Below, one piece after another: positions 1 to 6,682 of a stretch of DNA of 21,397 nt (positions are counted from its first letter, which is position 1; every line of letters begins with the position of its first letter). The notes under the pieces were generated by a model. It was not told the DNA's origin. It ran no database searches and saw only the letters and a program-made list of their open reading frames with translations. The position numbers were made by a program, and so were the translations under genes. Source of the stretch: an uncultured Collinsella sp. (GTDB lineage: Bacteria; Actinomycetota; Coriobacteriia; Coriobacteriales; Coriobacteriaceae); assembly GCA_900544225.1 (NCBI GenBank), contig UQUD01000026.1, positions 1-21,397 of the forward strand, read 5' to 3'.

Positions 1-11
1 GCGAGTAACCG

Positions 12-114
12 CCCGCCCGGGGCTTACCTATATCGTTCCACGCGCAGTTTCGCAGCGAGCGAAGCGACGCGAGAATGTTTGAGCATGGAATGATATGTGT
101 GAGAGACGGGCGGG
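12..114. repeat. Long imperfect palindrome downstream of dut
   Basis: This gene-free left edge can fold into one long rod. An outer 8-bp perfect stem pairs 12-19 (CCCGCCCG) with 107-114. A middle 11-bp stem pairs 30-40 (ATATCGTTCCA) with 86-96, with one G-T pair. An inner stem pairs 41-44 with 68-71, and 49-53 (TTCGC) with 59-63 around the loop AGCGA. There is no T-tract, so it does not look like a standard terminator for dut. It could be a palindromic intergenic repeat, a small RNA, or the end of a larger element beyond the window. Short open frames cross it on the plus strand, but none has a convincing start. Confidence 0.5.
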
Positions 115-130
115 AGGGATACGAGCGCCC

Positions 131-574
131 CTAGGCGACGCCGCTGGAGCCGAAGCCTCCTTTGCCTCGGTCGGTTTTGTCTAGTTCTTCTACTTCTACG
201 AGATTGACCGTGGGGACTTCTTGGATGACGAGCTGGGCGATGCGGTCACCTTTGTTGATCTGGATATTGTTGGTGGGATCCAGGTTGATGAGGATGACCT
301 TAAGCTCGCCTCGATAGTGAGCATCGATGAGACCGGGCGTGTTGACTATAGACAGGCCCTGCTTAATTGCTAGGCCGCTGCGGGGCTGGACAAAGCCGGC
401 GTAGCCATCGGGCAGCGCAATGGCCAAGCCAGTGGAGACCAATCGGCGCTCAAAGGGCTTGAGGATGCAATCTTCATTGGCGCGGAGGTCAAGACCGGCA
501 TCTGTGGGATGAGCGTATTTGGGAAGCTCGACCGTGGGATCGAGACGCTTAATGTTAACGGTAATGTTGGACAT
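131..574 (-). CDS. dut: Deoxyuridine 5'-triphosphate nucleotidohydrolase (dUTPase)
   Basis: Hydrolyses dUTP to dUMP and pyrophosphate, which keeps uracil out of DNA and supplies dUMP for thymidylate synthesis. At 147 aa it has the usual length of a trimeric dUTPase, and all five motifs are visible: AGLDLRA (26-32), PRSGLA (64-69), GLIDAHYRGE (81-90, containing the catalytic Asp84), RIAQLVI (111-117) and the flexible C-terminal RGKGGFGSSG (136-145). The ATG start is supported by AAGGTGA, which overlaps the nrdR stop codon; only 4 nt separate the nrdR TGA from the dut ATG, so the two are almost certainly one transcript and translationally linked. No terminator with a U-tract is seen downstream. 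Placement in an operon headed by a LexA-controlled gene suggests increased dUTPase during SOS, which is an inference. Confidence 0.96.
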   Translation of the reverse strand: MSNITVNIKRLDPTVELPKYAHPTDAGLDLRANEDCILKPFERRLVSTGLAIALPDGYAGFVQPRSGLAIKQGLSIVNTPGLIDAHYRGELKVILINLDPTNNIQINKGDRIAQLVIQEVPTVNLVEVEELDKTDRGKGGFGSSGVA

Positions 575-578
575 GAAA

Positions 579-1022
579 TCACCTTAGCTTGTCGAGCTCT
601 TGCAAAAACTCGTCGACGTCTTTGAAATCGCGATAGACCGAGGCAAATCGAATGTAGGCCACCTTGTCGATCTTAGCCAAGCGCTTAAGCACCATATCGC
701 CCAGTTCGTGGGACGTAACGGCCGTCAGCGTACGGGAACGCAGCTCCACCTCGATATCATCGATGATCTCGTTGAGCTTTTTCGTGTCGATATCGCGCTT
801 AATCGTGGCGCGCATCAGACCGACCAGCAGCTTGTTGCGATCGAACCGCTGCTTTGATCCGTCGGATTTGATAACCTCGATGGGATCTTCGCAGCGCTCG
901 AACGTCGTAAAACGATAATTGCACGAACAGCATTCACGACGGCGCTTGATAGTGTTGTTCGACTCCTGCATACGGGAATCGACAACGCGGGTATGTGCTT
1001 TGCCGCATTTGGGACAGCGCAT
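579..1022 (-). CDS. nrdR: Transcriptional repressor NrdR
   Basis: NrdR is the zinc-ribbon/ATP-cone repressor of ribonucleotide reductase operons; it senses ATP/dATP and binds NrdR boxes upstream of nrd genes. The 147-aa length is typical. The N-terminal zinc ribbon is intact (CPKC at 3-6 and C31/C34 in ECCSCNYRFTTFE), and an ATP-cone follows from about residue 48 (IEVIKSDGSKQRF) to about 138. The ATG is preceded by AGAGGAGGTACC, a strong ribosome binding site with short spacing. The start codon lies in the 3' arm of a perfect 8-bp inverted repeat (see the separate entry). The gene starts 51 nt after the LysM gene stop and ends 4 nt before dut. I see no clear promoter in the 51-nt gap, so co-transcription from the SOS-controlled promoter is likely. 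Confidence 0.97.
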   Translation of the reverse strand: MRCPKCGKAHTRVVDSRMQESNNTIKRRRECCSCNYRFTTFERCEDPIEVIKSDGSKQRFDRNKLLVGLMRATIKRDIDTKKLNEIIDDIEVELRSRTLTAVTSHELGDMVLKRLAKIDKVAYIRFASVYRDFKDVDEFLQELDKLR

Positions 1023-1056
1023 GGTACCTCCTCTTAAACGATAACAAGGGTACCAT
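1021..1056 (-). promoter_or_regulatory. Stem-loop covering the nrdR ribosome binding site and start codon
   Basis: Plus-strand bases 1021-1028 (ATGGTACC) and 1049-1056 (GGTACCAT) form a perfect 8-bp inverted repeat with a 20-nt loop. In the minus-strand mRNA the 3' arm contains the last bases of the Shine-Dalgarno sequence and the A and U of the nrdR AUG. Folding would restrict initiation at nrdR independently of the upstream LysM gene. The structure is read from sequence; the regulatory role is inferred. Confidence 0.5.
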
Positions 1057-1073
1057 GCGACCGAGCCGAAATC

Positions 1074-1523
1074 TTACGAACGAGTCGGAACTTTCAGAAC
1101 TGCACCGGCATCAAGAGAGCCGCGATCGAGGTGATTGACGCTACGAATCATGTCGGAAGTCTCCTGCGTGGAAAGGCCATCGATGGGATGCTCCTGGGCA
1201 AGCGACCACAGGGAATCGCCGGACTGCACACGAACAGTCTCGTAGGTAACGTTAGCTACGGAATCGGCATATGCTGCATGGCGAGCAGAAAAAACTGACG
1301 TGGCGAGCACGAAGAACAGGGTGAACGCTACAGCAACAGCAACAATCGTCGAGGCCTTCAGGGCAACAGGAGCCAAAGCAGCGGACGCACACTGGGTGCG
1401 AACGGGTTTAGTGGCCACGGCCTGAAAATGAGAGCGTCCGCCCTTCACGACCGTAAAGGCAGGCGTGGCGGGCACCTCAAGTTTAAGAGCGAGGTTTCCC
1501 TGGACCATATCCGCTGCGTTCAT
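1074..1523 (-). CDS. LysM-domain single-pass membrane protein, probable SOS cell-division inhibitor (YneA/ChiZ-like)
   Basis: A 149-aa protein with a soluble N-terminus (1-55), one hydrophobic transmembrane segment (about 57-78) and an external LysM domain (about 94-146; the core runs from VQSGDSLWSLAQE to LDAGAVLKVP). Its architecture and its divergent position next to lexA match Bacillus YneA and mycobacterial ChiZ/Rv2719c, LysM proteins induced in SOS that delay division. No hydrolase domain is seen. The ATG is preceded by AGAGGAG with a 6-nt gap. Upstream lies a strong promoter (TTGACA-N16-GATAAT) with one LexA box in the spacer and a second over the expected transcription start. It heads the nrdR-dut transcript. 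The function is inferred from context and architecture, since YneA-type proteins diverge widely in sequence. Confidence 0.85.
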   Translation of the reverse strand: MNAADMVQGNLALKLEVPATPAFTVVKGGRSHFQAVATKPVRTQCASAALAPVALKASTIVAVAVAFTLFFVLATSVFSARHAAYADSVANVTYETVRVQSGDSLWSLAQEHPIDGLSTQETSDMIRSVNHLDRGSLDAGAVLKVPTRS

Positions 1524-1594
1524 TCTGTTCTCCTCTCGCTTGTTTTGACGAGAACTGTTTTATCAAGCCGCGGGGACAAAAAAGTCTAGCGCGG

Positions 1595-1606
1595 GAACGA
1601 GTGTTC
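1595..1606. promoter_or_regulatory. LexA box 1
   Basis: GAACGAGTGTTC is a GAAC-N4-GTTC palindrome that fits the Gram-positive LexA consensus closely (flanks G...G). It overlaps the expected transcription start of the LysM gene. It is the first of three boxes whose centres are exactly 28 bp apart. Confidence 0.88.
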
Positions 1607-1613
1607 GGTTATT

Positions 1614-1641
1614 ATTATCTTCGAACAGTTGTTCCTGTCAA
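1614..1641 (-). promoter_or_regulatory. SOS-controlled promoter of the LysM-nrdR-dut operon
   Basis: On the minus strand a consensus -35 TTGACA (1636-1641) is followed by a 16-nt spacer and a -10 GATAAT (1614-1619, 5 of 6 matches). LexA box 2 occupies 1622-1635, inside the spacer. LexA bound there would block RNA polymerase directly. For the plus-strand lexA gene I could not identify an equally clear -35/-10 pair. Confidence 0.75.
1622..1635. promoter_or_regulatory. LexA box 2
   Basis: CGAACAGTTGTTCC contains GAAC-N4-GTTC at 1623-1634. It lies inside the spacer of the LysM-gene promoter, in the same position that the LexA box has in the recA promoter of this window. Confidence 0.9.
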
Positions 1642-1649
1642 GCAAAAAT

Positions 1650-1663
1650 AGAACATTTGTTTG
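1650..1663. promoter_or_regulatory. LexA box 3
   Basis: AGAACATTTGTTTG contains GAAC-N4-GTTT at 1651-1662, one base short of a perfect palindrome. It is the box closest to lexA, ending 24 nt before its start codon, so it probably serves autoregulation. Confidence 0.75.
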
Positions 1664-1686
1664 GTATGGGTAGAGAGGAATCCCTG

Positions 1687-2331
1687 ATGGCTCGCAAAAT
1701 TACCAAGCGTCAGCAGCAAATTTACGACTTCATCAAGGAATATCAGCAGGAGAAGGGCTATCCGCCCAGTGTGCGCGAGATGGCTTCGGCCGTGGGCCTT
1801 TCCTCCCCTAGCACCGTACATGCTCATCTCTCCGCACTCGAAGCACGCGGCCTGCTCAAGCGTGACGCCACCAAGCCTCGCGCTCTCGAGCTCTTTGACG
1901 AGGACGGATCTTCCGTCTCCATCTCAAAATCCGAGGAGCCCACGGCGCCCCGCGGCACCGTATCGCTGCCTCTCGTAGGCCGTGTCGCCGCAGGGATTCC
2001 CATCCTTGCCGAGCAGAATATCGAGGATACCTTTACCATCCCAACCGAGATCGCAACGGACCAGGGTTCCTTTATCCTCGAGGTCCACGGCAATTCGATG
2101 ATTAACGTCGGTATCTATAACGGCGACTACATCATCGTTCGCGAGCAGAAGAGCGCCATGAATGGTGAGATTGTCGTGGCCATGATCGATGGTTCTGCAA
2201 CGGTCAAAACGTTCTACAAGGAGCAGGGACGCGTTCGCCTGCAGCCCGAAAACGACACCATGGAGCCTATCTACGCGACAAATCCCACGATTCTGGGCAA
2301 GGTCGTCGGTTTGATGCGCCGGTTTTCGTAA
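1687..2331 (+). CDS. lexA: SOS response repressor/autopeptidase LexA
   Basis: Represses DNA-damage genes and self-cleaves when RecA filaments form. The 214-aa protein has an N-terminal winged helix-turn-helix (about 1-65; the recognition region is around SVREMASAVGLSSPSTVHAHL) and an S24 peptidase domain. The cleavage bond is Ala102-Gly103 (RVAAGIP), with nucleophile Ser137 (HGNSM) and general base Lys174 (ATVK). The Ser motif reads GNSM rather than the commoner GDSM. I chose the ATG at 1687 because AGAGAGGAA sits 6 nt upstream and the protein then begins MARKITKRQQQ like other LexA proteins. In-frame TTG and ATG codons at 1657 and 1666 would overlap LexA box 3 and lack a ribosome binding site. 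Its TAA overlaps the ATG of the next gene (TAATG). Confidence 0.97.
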   Translation: MARKITKRQQQIYDFIKEYQQEKGYPPSVREMASAVGLSSPSTVHAHLSALEARGLLKRDATKPRALELFDEDGSSVSISKSEEPTAPRGTVSLPLVGRVAAGIPILAEQNIEDTFTIPTEIATDQGSFILEVHGNSMINVGIYNGDYIIVREQKSAMNGEIVVAMIDGSATVKTFYKEQGRVRLQPENDTMEPIYATNPTILGKVVGLMRRFS

Positions 2332-3035
2332 TGCAAAAACGCATCACGGTCTTTGATACCATTCGCGGGTTTACCATGCTGTCGATGGCGGGATTTCATA
2401 CCTGCTACGACCTTGTCTACCTATATGGTTGGGATATGCCCTGGTTTACCCAGACCATCTTCCAAGACATCTGGCGTGCCAGCATCAGTTGGGTATTTTT
2501 GTTTATTGCCGGCTGGATGTGTACCCTCTCGCGCAACAACATCAAACGTGCCGCTAAATATGCAGCCGCTGCTTTAGTTGTGTGGCTCGCGACGACGCTT
2601 GTCTCAGTCGATGACTCAGTGAACTTCGGCATCATTTTCTGCATGGCGGCGTGCACTGCCATTGTTGCACTTACGCGCCCGATTCTCGATAGGGTGCCGA
2701 CGAGCTTGGGTATACCGATTTGCCTTATACTCTTTGCCTTCACCTGGAGCATTCCTAAAGCGGTCTACCCTATCCCCTATCTAGCTTGGCTAGGTTTCCC
2801 AGGTCCAGACTTTGTCTCCGGTGATTACTATCCGCTCATACCCTTCTTATTTATGTACCTCACAGGCTTCTTTGCCGCCCGCACGGCACAAAAAGCAAAC
2901 CGTGAAGCGCCAGCATGGGCCTATGAGAATCCCATCCCGGCGCTCGCAAGCCTCGGAGGCCATGCACTGCCGTTCTACCTGCTTCATCAACCGGTTATCT
3001 TGGGCGTACTGGAGCTGATTTATTCCGTTCGGTAA
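2331..3035 (+). CDS. Membrane acyltransferase, DUF1624 / heparan-alpha-glucosaminide N-acetyltransferase-like
   Basis: A 234-aa polytopic membrane protein with about six to seven hydrophobic segments. The N-terminus DTIRGFTMLSMAGFHTCYDL (D9, R12, H23) and the C-terminal LGGHALPFYLLHQP (H219) match the DUF1624/HGSNAT catalytic family, which moves acetyl groups across a membrane onto sugars or related acceptors. The bacterial substrates are mostly unknown. The start ATG shares its A with the lexA stop codon, so translation should be coupled and the gene should be induced with lexA in SOS. Its last 16 bp overlap the 3' end of hflX on the opposite strand, leaving no room for a conventional terminator. 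The family assignment is fairly secure; the substrate is unknown. Confidence 0.85.
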   Translation: MQKRITVFDTIRGFTMLSMAGFHTCYDLVYLYGWDMPWFTQTIFQDIWRASISWVFLFIAGWMCTLSRNNIKRAAKYAAAALVVWLATTLVSVDDSVNFGIIFCMAACTAIVALTRPILDRVPTSLGIPICLILFAFTWSIPKAVYPIPYLAWLGFPGPDFVSGDYYPLIPFLFMYLTGFFAARTAQKANREAPAWAYENPIPALASLGGHALPFYLLHQPVILGVLELIYSVR

Positions 3036-4309
3036 CGCTCAAGACGTGGTGCGATACGGGCCGGAAGCTTTGCCACAATACGAACGCCGTCCTCGAGGTA
3101 TTCCTCGTGCAGAAGGGTTCCTTGCTCGTGCACGAGCGTGATTAACGCGCCCTCTCGATACGGAATATCGGCCGAGAGCAACACGTCCGTAGCGGCCGCT
3201 TCACGAGCGATGCGGTCGACTAAGTCATCAAGGCCCTCACCCGTCTGAGCCGAGAACAGCACCGCCTCGGGATAGCGCCGGCGAAAGCTCAAGCGATCGA
3301 CGCTATCGAGCAGATCAATTTTATTGAACACGGTAAGCGTCAGGCGCTCACCGGCACCAATCTCATCAAGGACACGATCAACCGCCTCGAGCTGACGCTC
3401 GTAATCCTCATCGGAAGCATCTACAACTTTAAGTATCAAATCGGCGCCGAGTACCTCGGAAAGCGTAGATTTAAACGCGTCGACCAGGCCATGGGGCAGC
3501 TTTTGAATAAAGCCAACGGTATCGGTGATCGTCATGCCACGGCCACCGGGTAAACGGTACGAGCGCGTTGTGGGGTCGAGCGTGGCAAACAGCTTATCCT
3601 GCGAAAGTACCTTGGATCCCGTCAATCGATTAAGCAACGTCGACTTACCGGCATTGGTGTAGCCAGCCAACGCCACGCGAAACGCCGGCGATTCAATACG
3701 ACTTTTCGATTGCACATCACGACGTTGTTCAACCTGCTTCAGTTCACGTCGAAGAGCTGCGATCTTATTGCGAATCAGGCGACGGTCGACCTCGAGCTGG
3801 CTTTCACCCTGGCCAAAGCGCGAGCCAATACCGCCACGCGTCTGTTCCTTAGCAAGATGGCTCCACATACCTCGCAGACGAGGCAGCAGATACTGCAACT
3901 GTGCCAGCTGCACCTGCAAGCGGCCCTCACGCGTCTGGGCATGCAGGCCAAAGATATCCAAAATCAACGCCGTACGGTCAATAATCTTGACCGGTTCGCC
4001 CACGGCCTTCTCAAGATAGGACTGCTGCGAAGGCGTCAGGTCGTCATCGAAGATAACAACATCCGCATCCATGCGATGCACCAAACCGCACAGCTCCTCG
4101 ACCTTTCCGGAGCCGATAAACGATTTGGGATAGGGCTTGACCAGGCGCTGCGACAAGCGTGCCACGCATTGGGCTCCAGCAGTGTGAGCCAAGCGCTCGA
4201 GCTCATCGAGCGAACGGTCGAGCGGCCAGGCGTTATCGCGCCACTCAACACCAACCAAGATGGCGCGCTCAGGTTCAGGCGCCGTAGAGACCAAGGGAAA
4301 ACGTGCCAT
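3020..4309 (-). CDS. hflX: Ribosome-associated GTPase HflX
   Basis: A 429-aa GTPase that binds the 50S subunit and splits or rescues stalled 70S ribosomes. The N-terminal HflX domain (about 14-130; KSFIGSGKVEEL, VVIFDDDLTPSQ) is followed by a helical linker (about 130-200) containing the family motif EQTRGGIGSRFGQGE. The G domain has a P-loop GYTNAGKS (216-223), G3 DTVGF (263-267), G4 NKID (329-332) and G5-like SAQTGEG (353-359). The ATG overlaps the miaA stop (TAATG), with GAGG 7 nt before the stop-start junction. It is the last gene of the rny operon, and miaA-hflX adjacency is common. Its 3' end overlaps the convergent acyltransferase gene. Confidence 0.97.
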   Translation of the reverse strand: MARFPLVSTAPEPERAILVGVEWRDNAWPLDRSLDELERLAHTAGAQCVARLSQRLVKPYPKSFIGSGKVEELCGLVHRMDADVVIFDDDLTPSQQSYLEKAVGEPVKIIDRTALILDIFGLHAQTREGRLQVQLAQLQYLLPRLRGMWSHLAKEQTRGGIGSRFGQGESQLEVDRRLIRNKIAALRRELKQVEQRRDVQSKSRIESPAFRVALAGYTNAGKSTLLNRLTGSKVLSQDKLFATLDPTTRSYRLPGGRGMTITDTVGFIQKLPHGLVDAFKSTLSEVLGADLILKVVDASDEDYERQLEAVDRVLDEIGAGERLTLTVFNKIDLLDSVDRLSFRRRYPEAVLFSAQTGEGLDDLVDRIAREAAATDVLLSADIPYREGALITLVHEQGTLLHEEYLEDGVRIVAKLPARIAPRLERYRTE

Positions 4310-5247
4310 TAGGCAGCCTCGATTCGACGGTAGATATCATCAACGACCTCATCGATCGTAAACTCATCCATATCGAACCACACGATGCGATCGTCACGCT
4401 TAAACCAGGATAGCTGGCGCTTGGCATAGCGACGTGAGCGCATCTTGATAAGATCGCGGGCCTCATCCATGGAAATAGTGCCTCGCAAGGCATCAATAAT
4501 CTCTTTGTAACCGATTGCCTGCATCGACGTCAGTGCATCACCTAGGCCCTGGTCCATAAGGCCACGGACCTCACCAACCAGCCCCTGCTCAAACATAAGG
4601 TCGACACGCAGGTTAATGCGCTCATAGAGCAATTTACGGCTACGCGTCAGACCAAACCACAAGGCATGATAACGCTCACGCGGAACGCTGAATTTCGACT
4701 TCTGCTCGGCATACGACACACCGTCATCGTGCATCTCGAGCGCACGAATCACACGACGCACGTTATGGGGATGAATCACGGCAGCCGATTCGGGGTCGCG
4801 CTCGGCAAGCAGAGCATGCAGTGCCTCCTCACCAATGCGCTCGGCAAGCTCCTGGTAGCCCGCGCGACGTTCGTCCTCGAGATCACCCGAAGGAAAATCC
4901 ATTTCATCGAGTGCAGCCTTGAGATACAGGCCCGTACCGCCGCAAAAGACCGGAAGACGCTGCTCGCCAAGCAAACGCTCGATATGCGCTCGGGCGTCCG
5001 ACTGATAAAGCGCGGCAGAATATGCGACACCCGGATCCACGATATCGACAAGACGCAGAGGTGCAGAGCACTCCTCGGGCATCATCTTGGCCGTACCGAT
5101 GTCCATACCGCGATAGATTTGCATCGCGTCACAAGACAACACTTCAGACGACAGACGAGCAGCCAGACGGTCGGCAACATCGCTCTTGCCAACCGCCGTC
5201 GGACCGACAATCGCTACGGCAGAAAGGCTTGCACCGGGAGAAATCAT
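4309..5247 (-). CDS. miaA: tRNA dimethylallyltransferase MiaA
   Basis: Transfers a dimethylallyl group to N6 of A37 in tRNAs reading UNN codons, giving i6A, the substrate of MiaB. With the start at 5247 the protein is 312 aa, typical for the family. Visible motifs are the P-loop GPTAVGKS (15-22), SCDAMQIYRGMDIGTAK (38-54), FCGGTGLYLKA (101-111), NVRRVIRALE (162-171) and RRYAKRQLSWF (272-282). I chose the ATG at 5247 because it overlaps the miaB TAA as TAATG, and the P-loop then sits at the usual distance from the N-terminus. A GTG 39 nt further upstream would lie inside miaB and add a basic extension not expected in the family. No strong ribosome binding site is seen, which suggests translational coupling. 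Confidence 0.97.
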   Translation of the reverse strand: MISPGASLSAVAIVGPTAVGKSDVADRLAARLSSEVLSCDAMQIYRGMDIGTAKMMPEECSAPLRLVDIVDPGVAYSAALYQSDARAHIERLLGEQRLPVFCGGTGLYLKAALDEMDFPSGDLEDERRAGYQELAERIGEEALHALLAERDPESAAVIHPHNVRRVIRALEMHDDGVSYAEQKSKFSVPRERYHALWFGLTRSRKLLYERINLRVDLMFEQGLVGEVRGLMDQGLGDALTSMQAIGYKEIIDALRGTISMDEARDLIKMRSRRYAKRQLSWFKRDDRIVWFDMDEFTIDEVVDDIYRRIEAA

Positions 5248-6617
5248 TAGCGAGGCTCGCCTACGACGGAGCCAGACAGATACCACGTCTTGGCGACATC
5301 AATATCAACATCGACGATTTTGCCGATGAGCTGATCGATGCTATAGCCAGTAGGAATCGGCGCATGCACCGTCTGGTTCTTGGGGCTCTTGCCCAGAAGG
5401 ACAGCGTCGTTCTTCTTGCTCGTACCCTCAATAAGTGCAGGCACCACGGTGTGAAGCTCGCCCTGGTTATACTCGTGTGCCGTCGTCTCGATAACCTTGA
5501 CCAGACGGTTAAAGCGCTCAAGGATAACCTCATGCGGGGTGGGATCATAAATCTCAGCTGCCGGGGTACCGGCGCGCTTGGAGTAAATAAACGTGTAGGC
5601 CTGAGCATAGCGCACCGTCTCGGCAAGCGAGAGCGTCTGCTCAAAGTCTTCCTCGGTCTCGCCCGGGAAACCCACGATGATGTCGGTCGAAAGCGCAATA
5701 TCGGGCATACGGTTACGAATACGATCGACCAGGCCCAGATAATCCTCACGTGTATAACGACGATTCATCTCTTTAAGGATGCGCGTGGAACCCGACTGAA
5801 CGGCCAGGTGAAGCTGTGGCATGACAGCAGGCGTCTCGGCCATAGCATCAATGGTCTCGGGCAGCAGATCCTTAGGATGCGAAGAGGTAAAGAAGACGCG
5901 CTCGACGCCGGTATCGCCCACGGCGCGCAGCAAGTCGGCAAAGCGCGGCTTGCCAAAGAGATCGCGACCGTAAGAGTTCACGTTTTGGCCCAGAAGCGTA
6001 ATCTCGCGCACGCCCTGACGCACGAGCCCGGTCACCTCGTCGACAATCTCCTCGAAGGGACGGCTCTTCTCACGACCACGGACGTAGGGCACGATGCAGT
6101 ACGTACAAAAGTTGTTGCAGCCCGTCATGATGGGCACCCATGCGTGATACTGCGTCTCGCGGTGCCACGGCATACTCATGGCGTCGGTATCCTCATGCTC
6201 GTTCGTGCGGATATGACGCTTGCCATCCATAAACGCCTCGGCGATAAGCTCAGCCACGTGAGCAATGGAATGGGTACCAAAAATGACGTTGACGTTATCG
6301 ACGTTAGTGAGCAAGCCCTCGCCATCGCGCTGGGCGATGCAGCCGCCCACGGCGACCACGCGCTTACCCGAAGGCGAAGGAGGAAGACTCTTGCAGGAAT
6401 TGCACTGACCATACAGGCGCGTATCGGCAGCCTCGCGAACACAGCACGTCATGAACACTACAATATCGGCATGCTCGGGATCGAGCGCCATAAGACAGCC
6501 ATAAGAATCGAGCAAACCACTCACGCGCTCAGAGTCGTGCTGATTCATCTGACAGCCGAACGTGCGGATAAAGTAGGTTTTGCCGGCAAGAATATCGCGT
6601 ACGGAACGCTGGTCCAT
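5247..6617 (-). CDS. miaB: tRNA-2-methylthio-N6-dimethylallyladenosine synthase MiaB
   Basis: A radical-SAM methylthiotransferase that converts i6A37 to ms2i6A37. The 456-aa protein has the N-terminal UPF0004 domain with cluster-ligand cysteines C22 (FGCQMN), C58 (MTCCVRE) and C93 (GGCIAQ). The radical-SAM motif is C167-x3-C171-x2-C174 (GCNNFCTYCIVP), and a C-terminal TRAM domain spans about 385-450. It directly precedes miaA, so both steps of the same A37 modification are coupled by the TAATG overlap. The ATG has an AGGA about 9 nt upstream. A 10-codon open frame ends 4 nt before the start; I see no ribosome binding site for it. Confidence 0.97.
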   Translation of the reverse strand: MDQRSVRDILAGKTYFIRTFGCQMNQHDSERVSGLLDSYGCLMALDPEHADIVVFMTCCVREAADTRLYGQCNSCKSLPPSPSGKRVVAVGGCIAQRDGEGLLTNVDNVNVIFGTHSIAHVAELIAEAFMDGKRHIRTNEHEDTDAMSMPWHRETQYHAWVPIMTGCNNFCTYCIVPYVRGREKSRPFEEIVDEVTGLVRQGVREITLLGQNVNSYGRDLFGKPRFADLLRAVGDTGVERVFFTSSHPKDLLPETIDAMAETPAVMPQLHLAVQSGSTRILKEMNRRYTREDYLGLVDRIRNRMPDIALSTDIIVGFPGETEEDFEQTLSLAETVRYAQAYTFIYSKRAGTPAAEIYDPTPHEVILERFNRLVKVIETTAHEYNQGELHTVVPALIEGTSKKNDAVLLGKSPKNQTVHAPIPTGYSIDQLIGKIVDVDIDVAKTWYLSGSVVGEPR

Positions 6618-6682
6618 GAGCTTACATCCTAACGATGGTATCGACGGGGCGCATAGGTGCTACAAGCGTGCAGATGACTCGC

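Noticed and set aside
75..134. A 19-codon plus-strand frame at the left edge
   Set aside because: There is no ribosome binding site, it lies in the palindrome arms, and it overlaps the dut stop; it is more likely structural sequence than a gene.
1657..1686. Upstream TTG/ATG starts for lexA
   Set aside because: They overlap LexA box 3 and lack a ribosome binding site, whereas the ATG at 1687 has AGAGAGGAA and gives the family-typical N-terminus.
5248..5286. GTG start extending miaA into miaB
   Set aside because: It adds a basic extension absent from the family; the TAATG overlap start is better supported.
5022..6632. A 536-codon plus-strand frame opposite miaA and miaB
   Set aside because: It is a shadow of conserved genes, with no family signature and no ribosome binding site of note.
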